Assembly (NCBI GenBank): GCA_017450435.1
Contig: JAFSTO010000039.1
Coordinates: 1 to 64,000, forward strand
DNA: 64,000 nucleotides
Source of the DNA: Paludibacteraceae bacterium
GTDB lineage: Bacteria; Bacteroidota; Bacteroidia; Bacteroidales; Paludibacteraceae
Direction of reading: 5' to 3'
In this document: positions 1-10,006 of the stretch, one piece after another
Numbering within the stretch: the stretch's first letter is position 1
Layout: each line of letters opens with the position of its first letter
The notes under the pieces: generated by a model
Told to the model about the DNA's origin: nothing
Database searches by the model: none
What the model saw: the letters and a program-made list of their open reading frames with translations, nothing else
Made by a program: the position numbers and the translations under genes

Positions 1-1
1 A

Positions 2-124
2 ATAGCTAAAGATTACAAGGATAGTATGACATCAAAGACCAAACCGAGCATCAGAAAACTATTATTCAGAGCCTCACTCAATAGTGACTTCCTTTTAGAA
101 ATGTTCACCAACTACAAATTTTGA
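2..124 (+). CDS. C-terminal fragment of an unidentified protein
   Basis: A frame is open from the window edge to a TGA at 122-124, giving about 40 residues that end in FTNYKF. The stretch is lysine- and phenylalanine-rich, and a terminator-like hairpin follows 120 bases later, which fits the 3' end of a rightward gene. The N-terminus lies outside the window and I do not recognise the family. A chance open frame is possible at this length. Confidence 0.3.
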   Translation: MAKDYKDSMTSKTKPSIRKLLFRASLNSDFLLEMFTNYKF

Positions 125-240
125 TGCGTTTGCCGTGGCATTTTTTTTAAGATGTCATATAAAAACATTGTCAGAAAACAGCACATTGTCCGTCGTAGCA
201 TCAAAGATGACAGTCTCAATCTTGTTATGACGAAGAAAAA

Positions 241-268
241 GCCTGCAACACGTGCTGCAGGCTTTTTT
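241..268. terminator. Bidirectional intrinsic terminator
   Basis: A seven-base stem, GCCTGCA (241-247) with TGCAGGC (256-262), closes an eight-base loop. Six T follow on the plus strand (263-268), and an A-rich run just before the stem gives a U tract on the minus strand. It separates the rightward fragment at the window edge from the 3' end of the giant leftward gene, so it can serve both. Confidence 0.7.
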
Positions 269-305
269 CACTTTTGAGCAAAGTGCTACATTTGTCCCAT
301 GCTCT

Positions 306-3300
306 TTACTTGACTTGTCCCATCTTGCCGGATGTTACTTTCTTACCCTTGCTGTCGTAGAAGGTATAGAAGAACGTCTTTATTGCTGAGCTTATTTCGA
401 TAACAGCTCCGTCTGTAGGTGTTGCCACGTTATAGAGCAACTGCCCACCGAAGGCGTCGGTGACAAGTTGCATGTTATCGGCAGAACAACAAGGCACGCT
501 GCTCTCTGCTATCTTATGTCCATACATATCAAACACAACAATCCTGACGCCTTGTCTTATAGAGGCGGCAAGGTATTGGTCGGTGCCGGGGATGCGCTTG
601 AAGAGACAGTCATTTGCCGTCGGATTATCTGCTGTATTGACATCGGTGTATTTGAAGAGAATCCGATAAACAGTCTCCGAGCCGTCCTGAGCTGTACAGA
701 AGATATAAGTCTCTTCACCGATATTTCCAACGGTTACATCCACTACTGCAAGCGAATCTTGCGGCAATGCCTCTATCAGCGGTATCAACTCCCCCTCGAA
801 AATAAGATACTCATAATAGTAAACCGAGTCGCTGAAACTCTGATACTCTTCTCCGTTGAACAAGATAGTGAGCAGGCGGCTGTTGTTGTTGAGCAGTATC
901 CGTTGCTGAATGACATATACCCGCGTCGAACCGTCGGGGGCTTTGACAAGCAAGGTTATCATACCGCTCTGCTCCTGTATTTCTACAGTCTGCTCGGCGT
1001 CAGCCTTCTCATAACTTATATCCTCAGCCGAAGGGAGTTCCTCTTCCTTAGTACCTACAGGATATGTGATTTCATATACAAGAGTATCACTGTTAAATCC
1101 TTCCAGTTCCTTGCCTTTTATACTAATCCCGTTGAGCCAGCATATAGGCGAGAGCTGCTGAGTGAAGATAATAACATATTCAAGCATTGTTCCGTCAGCC
1201 GCCGTGGTCTCAATAGTGAGTACATTACCTGTCCATGTCGAGTCGGCTCGTGCCGTAGTGTCCGCCAATGAGAAATCAACAACAGGAAGCGAGTCGGCAT
1301 CGTAGGCATAACTGAGTTGGTACTCGTAGGTGTCAGACTTGAAATCGGCGAACGGTGTACCATCAAGGCTAAGCGAAGCAAGCGAGGCATTGGATGAAAG
1401 ACCTTCTACGAAAGTAATCGTGTACTTGTTTATAGTCAGTCCGTCTTCTGCCACCACTGTCAGTTCTACCATCCACCCGTCTTTGTTGAGCGTAACGTTC
1501 TGTGCCTCCTCTGCTTTGGAGAACGTGATATTAGGTACACCTTGAGCACCGTAAGGCAGAGTAACGGTATAAGTGAACTTCTCCTCATCGAATCCGCTGA
1601 GCGGCACCCCGTCAATACCTATCGTGATGAGCGTAGCGTTGGTGCTCTTGACTTTTTCGAAACGCAGAGTATAAACACGCTGGTGTCCGTTCTCTGCCGT
1701 CACTACAAGTTGTGTATAACCCTCGTGTTCCACCACCTCTGTCTGCTGCCATTCATTGCCTGCCACATACGTAACGACAGGCTGGTCTGTTTGAGTCGAA
1801 GGAATGAGTATGACGTAGTCATTCTGTTGCGGTACAAAAGCCTGCATAGGCTTGCCGTCGAGGATAATTGCCGAGAGAGAGTCGTTGTCCGAACGTTGTA
1901 TCTCATATATAACGGTATAGAGGTTCTTTCGTCCGCTCTCAGACAGAACGGTGTAGCGATAGGTGGTGAGCATTGCGCTGACGATAGTATCCACCGTCAC
2001 TTGCTGCCACTGGTCAGCCTGCTCATAGTCCATCAGCGGCAGGGCACGGACACCCATCGGAAGGGTGAACGAATAATAGTAGTTATCCGCCTTGAAGCCG
2101 TCTATCAGCACACCGTCGGCGTATATACCGGATAGCGTATCGGCGTCTGACAGAGTGAACGAGAACTTGATGGTATAAGTTCCTTGTGTATCATCTTCCG
2201 CCTTTACAAGCAGTGTAACCGTCATACCATCATCTGCCGTCGCCGACACTACCGTCTGCAGCATTGATTCCTGCTTATCATAGTCCACCGAAGGCACCGT
2301 ACGTACACCTACAGGCAAAGCAACATTATAAGTTCTCTGCTGAGGATTAAACGTTTGAAGCGAGTCGCCGTTGAGGTAAAGCATGGCAAGCTTGGTATTG
2401 CTTGACTGCTCTACTACGAAGATAAGCCTATAGTCGTTAATCGCAATGCCGTCCTCCGCCGTCACACGAATGGTCTTAGTGTAGCCGGAAGAGAGAATCT
2501 CCACCGTCTGTGCATCCTCCTGCAAGGTAGCAGAGATGTCAGGTATAGCCTCACCTGTGATGAGCGGAATGCGGTAGGTATATACCTTTTCACTGAACGT
2601 AAGTCCTGCGATGTCGTTTGCCACACCATACTCAGTCATGCTCATACTATTGAACAGTATGTCGGAGAGATTTGCATTGTTTGATTTCGAAGCTCTCCAC
2701 ACCTCAATCTCGTACTCACGCGTAGAGGTACCGTCTTGCGCTGTAACGACAAGAAGTTTGCCTTCTTCCGTATCGGTAACGACAACCGTCTGGAACGGGT
2801 CAGCAGTAGTGTAATCCACAGTCACTTCTTCGCTGAATACCTGCATTGAGTAGTTGGTACGCGTGGGTTTGAATCCGCTCACCGGCTCTCCGTTGATGAG
2901 TATGTTCCTCAGTTCAACGTTGTGCGACGGCTCTGCTTGTATCGTCACCTCATACTCACTGACAGTAATGCCGTCTTCGGCGGTAACAGTAAGTATAGTG
3001 GTACCACCAAGTGCCACTGCGGGGTCTATCTCCACATGCTGACTCTCCTGACCGAGGGTATATGTCACATCCGGCATGGCGGGCTCACTCAGTTTGGGTG
3101 AAGCCGACGGGATGGTATAAGTATATTTGAGTTTGTCAGGATAGAAATCCTTGAGCGGCGTTCCGTTCACACTTATGCCTGCGAGAGATGCTATGTCGGA
3201 GCTCTCCGGACGCAAGGTAAAGGTGTAGGTCTTTTCTGTGCCGTTCTCAGCCGTCACAACCACTGTGAAGACGCTCACCTGCGTACGGGCAGTCCCTGCC

Positions 3301-6300
3301 TTACGGACAGCCGGTGCCGCAGAATATGAGGACATACCGATAGTCAACGTCTGCCCCGGCTCCGAAAGGATGAAGCGTACGTCAACAGGCTCGTCCGACT
3401 CATATACATAATCAGTCCGGATAGGATTGAACTCAGCATACGATGTACCGTTGATAAGTATCTCACCGAGATTGCTATTCGATGACAGCTCCGTAGGATA
3501 AATGATAGTATAAGTATGGCTCTCGTTGCCCGTAAGAGCAATAGAGAGAGAGTCGTCAGTAATGGTCTCCACAACGGCATCAGCCTCGAACTCACGCGTG
3601 AATGCCACGTTCTCCGACTTGTGCTCATTGTAGGAATAAGTGTCCTGCGCAAAAGTGGTAAACTCGGCGCCATTGCGGTTGATGCCGGAGAGTTTGCCGT
3701 TAGTTGTCTCCGCAATAGGAGTAAAATGAACTATATATGTCTGCTGTGCAGTACCGTCCTCCGAGGTAACGGTGAAAACGACCTTGTCCGTATACTCGCA
3801 CATATCCACCGTTTGGTGTAGTTCGTTATCGCTTAGATCATGCGCTCTTACGAACGACAAATCAGGCATTGTTGCTCCGCTGACGGTATATTCGGTTGTA
3901 GCCGGAGCGAACGCCGGTGTAAGCGAAGCGCCCGTGATTGCGTCAAGCGTTGCCTTATCGGCCTTCACTTCACGGAAGATATACACGTCGGTCTTACTGC
4001 TGCCGTCCTCAGCCGTCACGGTAACATTGATGGTGTTAGCCGCCTTGCTGACAGCAAAGTGCTGGTGAATGTTCGCCGGTGTAAAAGTGACGTCAGGCAA
4101 TGCCTTAGTGCCGAAAGGCATGTTGACATAGACGGTGTCACCTGTGCCGGGTGTAGTGGTATATGCCTTACCGAAAGCAGGTGTATATGTCAGAGTTGTC
4201 ACGGCAGCACGCTTCAGAACAATCGTATAAACGGTATTGTCGGAAGAGTTCTCTCCATAGTTGGTCACTTTGGCTGTCAATTCACCGTCAATCCATTCGC
4301 CGTTGTTAAGCCATTCGACAGTCTGCATCTGGTCGTGCACCTTGCCCGTGAACTTCAACGCAGGCAGACCCGTTATCAATTCATCCTCTGCGAGGGTATA
4401 AGTAAAGGTGTTACCTGACTTGGTAGTAGGCTTTCCGTTTACCGTGACAGCAGTCAGCTCGGAGTTGTAACCAAAGTGCATTTGATCATATATAACACTC
4501 GACTCATAGACAGTGCTTCCGCCAAACTGCTTTGCATTCTCTTGATCACAAGAAGAAAGCATCACATTGAACTTAGACACCGTTCCTACGCCTGAATAAT
4601 TGATAGGCACACTGACGGGTGTCCATGTATTCAATCTGCTGAAATCACCGGTATAATTACTCTCTCTGTAACTTGTACCGTCTGACATCGTAAGCCACAT
4701 CTTCCAATTAGAAATACTATTGGTAGAAAGAGGCTTGATAAGGAACTCAAATGTCTCCGGGGTATTCTTGAATGTCGTACCTGCCGTTGCATTTTTTGTC
4801 ACGCTTGATGTAGAATTTCCGTTACTGGTGAGACTAAGTGACATAGCGCCCAAAGTCATCATTCCCGGTACGGAACCGTTCATTGGCGCTCCACGCAAGG
4901 TGGAAAGCATCACACCATTTGTACCGCCAGGTGTTACCTCTTTTCCTGTGCTATAAGTTAAATTCAAACCAATAAGGCCTATACTCCAAGTATATCCGTC
5001 ATCGCAATCAGCAGGAGTTTTCCACGCTGATGAAGGTTTGTAACCCACACCTTTAGAAACAGCCACCCAATCGCCGGAGAAATCAAGCAGTTTGTCATAA
5101 TTGGTATAATACCAGCAGACGCTGTATGTCTCGCCATCTTCTATAGTAAAGGTAATCTGCTTTTTCTTAACATCAATGGCAGATGGAGTAACGGTCTTGC
5201 CGTCGTAGGCTGTATAGGCAAAGTTAGCGGCAGAAGGCTGTGCGGTAACGTTCACCATATAGTTGTATATATCCGGACGGAAGTTCGGGACAGTAGCGCC
5301 GTTAAACTTCAAATCCGAGAGCTTGCCTGTCGTCTCAAACTCCGGCATCTTGGGCGTAACAGTATAGGTAACGTCAGCCTCGCCTGCACGGTTTGAACTT
5401 GCGATGATAGTGGCGCCGCGGCGGATACCGCCGTTGTAGAAGACAATAGCCTGCTCATCATAGTTCTTCTCCACCGAGGTGACAGTGAACGACTTGCAGC
5501 CATATGGCAGATTAACCGTGTTGTCACCTTTCTGCGGTACAAAAGACCCCTCGTGCGAAGTACCGCTACCATCCACGTATGAATACGCAATAGAACGTAC
5601 TATATTCTCTCCTACCGGTTGTGATATGTTATAGCGGATGCTATATGTGCTCTTGTCGCCGTTCTCCGCAGTGACGATAATCTTTGTTGTGCCGTCAATA
5701 GGAGCACTTATATACTCTACCTTCTGCTCGCTCTCGGCTTTCTCATATTCCACTTCATAGGTCTCAGTAGTGCCGAACGGAACATTGAAAACATACGTCG
5801 TTTCGTTCACATCGCGAACGTCACCGTCAATAGTGAGCGAACCGAGTTTGGTGTTGTTTGATTTAGCAACAACGAAGTTGATAGAATAATCGGCTGTCTG
5901 TCCGTCTGCTGCCAGCACATGCACTGTTGTCTCACCATTAGCACCGCCGTAAGTAACGGTTATCGTCTGTCCCGGCTTGCCTGCCACAGGCCACAGACAC
6001 GGAGCAGAAGTGCTGCGCCACGGAATGGAGACGTTGTAGCTGAAGGTGTTCTCGCTAAAACCGGTGATAGAGCGCCATTCGTTGTTTATATACACGCGGA
6101 TGTCCTTTAACAGTGCATCCGTCTCCGACTGCTCGGTGTAATTTATCGTGTATGTAGCGGCTTCACCGTTCTCTGCCAACACGATGAGCTGTTGCCCAAG
6201 TTGACCTGTCTGCGCCGTCAGTACCGTCTGCTTATCAGCTGACTCATACGTAAGTTCCGGCAGGGCACTGCCCTTCTCTATTGACCGATTGATAATGTTG

Positions 6301-9300
6301 TCGCTGTCAAAATCGCCAAGTACATCCACTCCGTCCAACTTGATGCTCGATGGTACAGTATTATCCGAGGCATCAGTAAGGAAATGTATCTTATACGTCT
6401 TCTGTCCGCCATTCTCCGCTTTCACAACGATAGAATATTCATACTGAGCCGTCATACCTGCTGTCACATACTGCTTATCGCTCATGCGCACGTAGGTGAT
6501 GACCGGTATAGTACGGTCAGACGGGAGGTCATACGTATAATTGAGTTCCTCGCTGCTAAACCCTGTCAGCTCAACACCGTCAGCCTTGATAGACAGCAAT
6601 GTCGCGTCGTCCGACATCTGGTACTGATAGGTGATATTATACACCTGCTCCTCGCCGTTAACCTCTACATAGAGACGCGTACCTGTGTTATTTGTAACCG
6701 TCGTTACTTTCTGGGCTTCATCTGCCTTGAGGAAAGTGATGACAGGCTTGTCGTCAGTGTATGTCAACTCATAGTCGTAAGTGGTGGGAGCATAACCGTC
6801 CAATAGCTCACCGTCAGCATATATTGCAGCAAGTTGAGGCAGAACGGAGGATGTGAAGTTGATGATATAGGTGTTGCCTGCGCCAGACTCCGGAGTAACA
6901 ACGATACGTGCCGTGCCGGTTGCTACGGGAGTGGTGATGGTTACCTGTTGCGTCATGTCCTTATCAACTGTGATGACAGGACACGAACCGGTAGTAAGAA
7001 CAACGTTATAAACCAACACCTCTTTTTCGAAACCTTCCAATGGTACGCCATCAAGGAAGATGTTGTTTAAGAACGCATTTTCCGACTTCTGCAGGACGAA
7101 CCGGAAGACGTAGGTGGCGGACGTTCCGTTTTCCGCTATTACGCGAATCGAGTATCTCGTTCCCTCCTGCGTAGCTATCGTCTTTTGCGTTGCATCCCCT
7201 TTGTCAAACGTAACATGAGGTACCTGGCTTATGCCGGCAGCTAAAGTGATGTCATATTCGCGGACCTCCGGATTGAAATCAGCATATTCTTCCCCGTCAA
7301 AATACACTTTTGCCAGAGTTGTGTTAGCCGATGTAGCAACAGAGAGATGGAGCACGTACGTAGATGTAGTACCCGCCTGCGAACGAACAGTCAACTTATA
7401 GTCACCATTGATGCCGTTCTGACGTGTCGTCACCGTCTGCCACTCATCGTGTTGCGTAAACGTTATCTGCGGCAGCTCTGTCGTGCCCTGCGGAAGAGAC
7501 ACGTTGTACTCCAGCACCTCAGGTGAGAATCCGGCAAGTGGCTCACCACTGATGCTAATCATATCCAGCGTTGACACGTCCGCCAACACCACGCTGAATA
7601 AAATCTCGTAGAGCGACGTACTGCCGTCATCGGCTGTGACAAAGATACGTGTGGTGGCATTGATAGTACCTTCCGACACCTGAACCGTCTCGTACTCGTC
7701 ACCCTTCTCATAGGTGATAGCCGGGATAGTGGTAGTGCCCGTCGGGAGATTGACGGTATAACGGTAAGTGTCGGGCGAAAAACCTTCCAATGCCTCACCG
7801 TCAAGGTAGATATTATTCAGATGAGAAACGTCAGATTTCTCCGTTGAGCAAATGATTTTGTATATCGTCTGGTCACCGTTGGCAGCTGTCACTATGACGC
7901 GAGTCGTTCCGTTGACGCCGCCGTCCTCTATCTGTACCGTCTGCCATTCATCGCCTTGCTCGTAGGTAATCTCCGGCAAAGCAGAAGTACCAAGCGGAAG
8001 ATTGATATAGTAGGCATAGCTATTCGGATTGAAAATCAGATAGTTTCCCATCTTAAGGTCGCGCAATTTGCTATTCGACGACTCCACTATCCTTAAGTTA
8101 AGTTTATAGGTCTTTGCCGTCGGGTTGCCGGGTGTAGTGACGCTCACCTGATATTGTCCGCCGTCGATTTGCGAAGGCGCCTTGTAGGTTATGTTCTGCT
8201 CACCTGCGGGATAAGCCGACACAGCCTCTACTATAGGCATAGTCGTTGTGCCAAGCGGCAGCTCGATTCGATAGGTGGTGAGCATCGGATTGAAATCAGG
8301 TATCTCTGTTCCGTTTACTTTTATGCTCTGCAGGGTATTGTCAGAAAGCAGAGCCACAGAGAAATTCAGAGTATAAGTCATGCGGGTCCTGCCGTCAGGA
8401 GCAGTAACGACGATAGTTGCCGTTCCTGTGTTGGATGCAGCAGGGGAGAGAGTGGCTGTCTGACCGTCTTCGGCTAACACATAACTAACGACAGGGGCAT
8501 CAGTAGTGCCGTAAGGCAGAGCAACGTTGTAGCTACCCACATAACCATTAAACCCGGCCAATGGCTCTCCGTTGACAAGGATATTGCTCAAGCGCGGGTT
8601 ATCTGACGGCTCCTGCACCATCTTGATGCGATATGTAGTGGTGGACGAACCGTCTTCGGCATGCACGGTGATGACCGTTGGTGCTCCATCTACCGTACCA
8701 TAGTTGATATTTATCTCGTTACCTGACAGGCGGCGCCCCGTGAAAGCGGCGGTGTTGCCTTTCGTGTTCGTCAGCGTTCCTTCACCGCGTGTGGCATACA
8801 CCTCCGGCACAACCGTCGTTCTGCCAACCGAATAGGTCTGCTCCTCCTCACTATTAGGATCAAAACCCTTCCACTCCTTACCGCCTATATAAAGATGCTG
8901 AATCTTCGACGAATAAATCAAATTCACATCGTCAACATATATCGCGTTACCGGCGTACAGGCCGTTGTTGGCACGGAAGTTTGGATAGTTGCCTGCTGAG
9001 AAGATGACATTACACATCGTCGGCACCTCATCGTTGGCATAGAAGATAGGCACCTTCATCAATGTCCAATTGCTGTATTCTTTACGGTCACGAATCCAAC
9101 CCTCAGCCACCTGCGTTGCTTTGGTTGTAGTGCCGCATTCGTTGCCATCGGTAGCCTGACGTATGTCCGACTCCTCGTTCGTCTGCGTAGTGCTGGTACA
9201 ACTGCCGTTTTTTGCTTTGTATTTCGTGCCTTGTGCATTCCCTTTCCACGAATAGAAGAGCAAGTGAAAATCTTCTTTATTCCAGTTTGTTCCCGTTCTT

Positions 9301-9704
9301 TTTATCCATACCGCCATAGTGTCCGGACGACCGGTAAAGTTCACACCGCCGCTTGTCCCCGCGGTGGCTCCATTCACGTTCAAACCCTCCAGATACTGCC
9401 AAGGCTGACCGAGAGATATATATCCCGGGCCCACCTCCGTTATACCGGCAGCACCAACCTCCGTGTCCTTGACGCACGCCGCATAACCGGTATGACCTGT
9501 TTCGCGCGTAACAAAATTAAAGCGGAATGTGAGACCTACCGCACTCTGCTCAACATTGGACGCATGCCAATATTTAGGTTGAATATTGCCGTCAAACTTC
9601 GCTCCACTCCAATCCTCAAACCCGGGATCAGGCAATTGCTGGGCTACTGACAAAAATATACCCAAAGAAAAAATTGTAAAACAAACAAGTAAAATCTTTT
9701 TCAT
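306..9704 (-). CDS. Giant secreted protein with about 30 cadherin-like beta-sandwich repeats
   Basis: About 3,132 residues from the ATG at 9704. This start is preferred over the longer frame because it opens directly into a signal peptide (MKKILLVCF...SVAQQ). Residues ~20-280 resemble a PCMD-type carbohydrate-associated domain (GFEDW near the start, VDDVNLIY near the end). A second, diverged copy sits at ~1536-1742. The rest is about 30 repeats of 80-95 residues with the pattern LxxIxxxGxxLxGFxPxxxxY, LPxGTT, QTV and VTAEDGxxxxYxIxF, typical of the cadherin-like beta-sandwich family (PF12733). The last ~110 residues include VFDMYGHKIA, which weakly recalls a T9SS sorting domain. The likely role is a cell-surface or secreted adhesive or glycan-binding fibre; no catalytic domain is visible. 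A Bacteroidota promoter lies 86 bases upstream. Confidence 0.9.
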   Translation of the reverse strand: MKKILLVCFTIFSLGIFLSVAQQLPDPGFEDWSGAKFDGNIQPKYWHASNVEQSAVGLTFRFNFVTRETGHTGYAACVKDTEVGAAGITEVGPGYISLGQPWQYLEGLNVNGATAGTSGGVNFTGRPDTMAVWIKRTGTNWNKEDFHLLFYSWKGNAQGTKYKAKNGSCTSTTQTNEESDIRQATDGNECGTTTKATQVAEGWIRDRKEYSNWTLMKVPIFYANDEVPTMCNVIFSAGNYPNFRANNGLYAGNAIYVDDVNLIYSSKIQHLYIGGKEWKGFDPNSEEEQTYSVGRTTVVPEVYATRGEGTLTNTKGNTAAFTGRRLSGNEININYGTVDGAPTVITVHAEDGSSTTTYRIKMVQEPSDNPRLSNILVNGEPLAGFNGYVGSYNVALPYGTTDAPVVSYVLAEDGQTATLSPAASNTGTATIVVTAPDGRTRMTYTLNFSVALLSDNTLQSIKVNGTEIPDFNPMLTTYRIELPLGTTTMPIVEAVSAYPAGEQNITYKAPSQIDGGQYQVSVTTPGNPTAKTYKLNLRIVESSNSKLRDLKMGNYLIFNPNSYAYYINLPLGTSALPEITYEQGDEWQTVQIEDGGVNGTTRVIVTAANGDQTIYKIICSTEKSDVSHLNNIYLDGEALEGFSPDTYRYTVNLPTGTTTIPAITYEKGDEYETVQVSEGTINATTRIFVTADDGSTSLYEILFSVVLADVSTLDMISISGEPLAGFSPEVLEYNVSLPQGTTELPQITFTQHDEWQTVTTRQNGINGDYKLTVRSQAGTTSTYVLHLSVATSANTTLAKVYFDGEEYADFNPEVREYDITLAAGISQVPHVTFDKGDATQKTIATQEGTRYSIRVIAENGTSATYVFRFVLQKSENAFLNNIFLDGVPLEGFEKEVLVYNVVLTTGSCPVITVDKDMTQQVTITTPVATGTARIVVTPESGAGNTYIINFTSSVLPQLAAIYADGELLDGYAPTTYDYELTYTDDKPVITFLKADEAQKVTTVTNNTGTRLYVEVNGEEQVYNITYQYQMSDDATLLSIKADGVELTGFSSEELNYTYDLPSDRTIPVITYVRMSDKQYVTAGMTAQYEYSIVVKAENGGQKTYKIHFLTDASDNTVPSSIKLDGVDVLGDFDSDNIINRSIEKGSALPELTYESADKQTVLTAQTGQLGQQLIVLAENGEAATYTINYTEQSETDALLKDIRVYINNEWRSITGFSENTFSYNVSIPWRSTSAPCLWPVAGKPGQTITVTYGGANGETTVHVLAADGQTADYSINFVVAKSNNTKLGSLTIDGDVRDVNETTYVFNVPFGTTETYEVEYEKAESEQKVEYISAPIDGTTKIIVTAENGDKSTYSIRYNISQPVGENIVRSIAYSYVDGSGTSHEGSFVPQKGDNTVNLPYGCKSFTVTSVEKNYDEQAIVFYNGGIRRGATIIASSNRAGEADVTYTVTPKMPEFETTGKLSDLKFNGATVPNFRPDIYNYMVNVTAQPSAANFAYTAYDGKTVTPSAIDVKKKQITFTIEDGETYSVCWYYTNYDKLLDFSGDWVAVSKGVGYKPSSAWKTPADCDDGYTWSIGLIGLNLTYSTGKEVTPGGTNGVMLSTLRGAPMNGSVPGMMTLGAMSLSLTSNGNSTSSVTKNATAGTTFKNTPETFEFLIKPLSTNSISNWKMWLTMSDGTSYRESNYTGDFSRLNTWTPVSVPINYSGVGTVSKFNVMLSSCDQENAKQFGGSTVYESSVIYDQMHFGYNSELTAVTVNGKPTTKSGNTFTYTLAEDELITGLPALKFTGKVHDQMQTVEWLNNGEWIDGELTAKVTNYGENSSDNTVYTIVLKRAAVTTLTYTPAFGKAYTTTPGTGDTVYVNMPFGTKALPDVTFTPANIHQHFAVSKAANTINVTVTAEDGSSKTDVYIFREVKADKATLDAITGASLTPAFAPATTEYTVSGATMPDLSFVRAHDLSDNELHQTVDMCEYTDKVVFTVTSEDGTAQQTYIVHFTPIAETTNGKLSGINRNGAEFTTFAQDTYSYNEHKSENVAFTREFEADAVVETITDDSLSIALTGNESHTYTIIYPTELSSNSNLGEILINGTSYAEFNPIRTDYVYESDEPVDVRFILSEPGQTLTIGMSSYSAAPAVRKAGTARTQVSVFTVVVTAENGTEKTYTFTLRPESSDIASLAGISVNGTPLKDFYPDKLKYTYTIPSASPKLSEPAMPDVTYTLGQESQHVEIDPAVALGGTTILTVTAEDGITVSEYEVTIQAEPSHNVELRNILINGEPVSGFKPTRTNYSMQVFSEEVTVDYTTADPFQTVVVTDTEEGKLLVVTAQDGTSTREYEIEVWRASKSNNANLSDILFNSMSMTEYGVANDIAGLTFSEKVYTYRIPLITGEAIPDISATLQEDAQTVEILSSGYTKTIRVTAEDGIAINDYRLIFVVEQSSNTKLAMLYLNGDSLQTFNPQQRTYNVALPVGVRTVPSVDYDKQESMLQTVVSATADDGMTVTLLVKAEDDTQGTYTIKFSFTLSDADTLSGIYADGVLIDGFKADNYYYSFTLPMGVRALPLMDYEQADQWQQVTVDTIVSAMLTTYRYTVLSESGRKNLYTVIYEIQRSDNDSLSAIILDGKPMQAFVPQQNDYVILIPSTQTDQPVVTYVAGNEWQQTEVVEHEGYTQLVVTAENGHQRVYTLRFEKVKSTNATLITIGIDGVPLSGFDEEKFTYTVTLPYGAQGVPNITFSKAEEAQNVTLNKDGWMVELTVVAEDGLTINKYTITFVEGLSSNASLASLSLDGTPFADFKSDTYEYQLSYAYDADSLPVVDFSLADTTARADSTWTGNVLTIETTAADGTMLEYVIIFTQQLSPICWLNGISIKGKELEGFNSDTLVYEITYPVGTKEEELPSAEDISYEKADAEQTVEIQEQSGMITLLVKAPDGSTRVYVIQQRILLNNNSRLLTILFNGEEYQSFSDSVYYYEYLIFEGELIPLIEALPQDSLAVVDVTVGNIGEETYIFCTAQDGSETVYRILFKYTDVNTADNPTANDCLFKRIPGTDQYLAASIRQGVRIVVFDMYGHKIAESSVPCCSADNMQLVTDAFGGQLLYNVATPTDGAVIEISSAIKTFFYTFYDSKGKKVTSGKMGQVK

Positions 9705-9789
9705 TGTATAAGTGATGAGAAATAAATTATTAAGTAACAAGTGATATATGACAAGTAACCAACAGGCCATTATACCCCAATATCGGATA

Positions 9790-9820
9790 CAAAGTTACTG
9801 CTTTCCACGCACGCGCACAA
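9790..9820 (-). promoter_or_regulatory. Bacteroidota promoter of the giant repeat protein
   Basis: On the minus strand the -33 TTG (9820-9818) is separated by exactly 20 bases from the -7 box TAACTTTG (9797-9790). Transcription would start near 9783, giving a leader of about 80 nt. An A/T-rich upstream block (9828-9920) is shared with the neighbouring repeat-protein gene. Confidence 0.75.
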
Positions 9821-9920
9821 GGACAAACATTTGGAAAAATAGCATTATTTTTAAGTAAAACGTAAAAAAAGTATATTTTCAGTGCTTTTTATTGTATTTT
9901 TATTAAGATAACACATAAAA

Positions 9921-9945
9921 AGAGACGATCGAAAAGACCGTCTCT
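9921..9945 (-). terminator. Terminator of the Ig-repeat gene (GAGACGG hairpin family)
   Basis: AGAGACG (9921-9927) pairs with CGTCTCT (9939-9945). The inner pairs TC/GA flank a five-base GAAAA loop, with one A-C mismatch. Read leftward, the hairpin is followed by TTTTT. It lies 62 bases past the stop of the leftward 1,167-residue gene. Related hairpins occur at 13843, 13905, 13940, 44712 and 63232. Confidence 0.7.
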
Positions 9946-10006
9946 TAATGCTGTACAGAGCACTTCAGTCAATGCAGTATTGAAACCGTTTCTACCATTG
10001 TCTGTT

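Noticed and set aside
152-277. 41-codon plus-strand frame near the window start
   Set aside because: It runs straight through the terminator hairpin and its T tract, so it is unlikely to be translated.
306-640. T9SS sorting domain at the end of the giant repeat protein
   Set aside because: Kept only as a weak possibility: VFDMYGHKIA fits, but the remaining conserved residues of TIGR04183-type domains are not convincing by eye.
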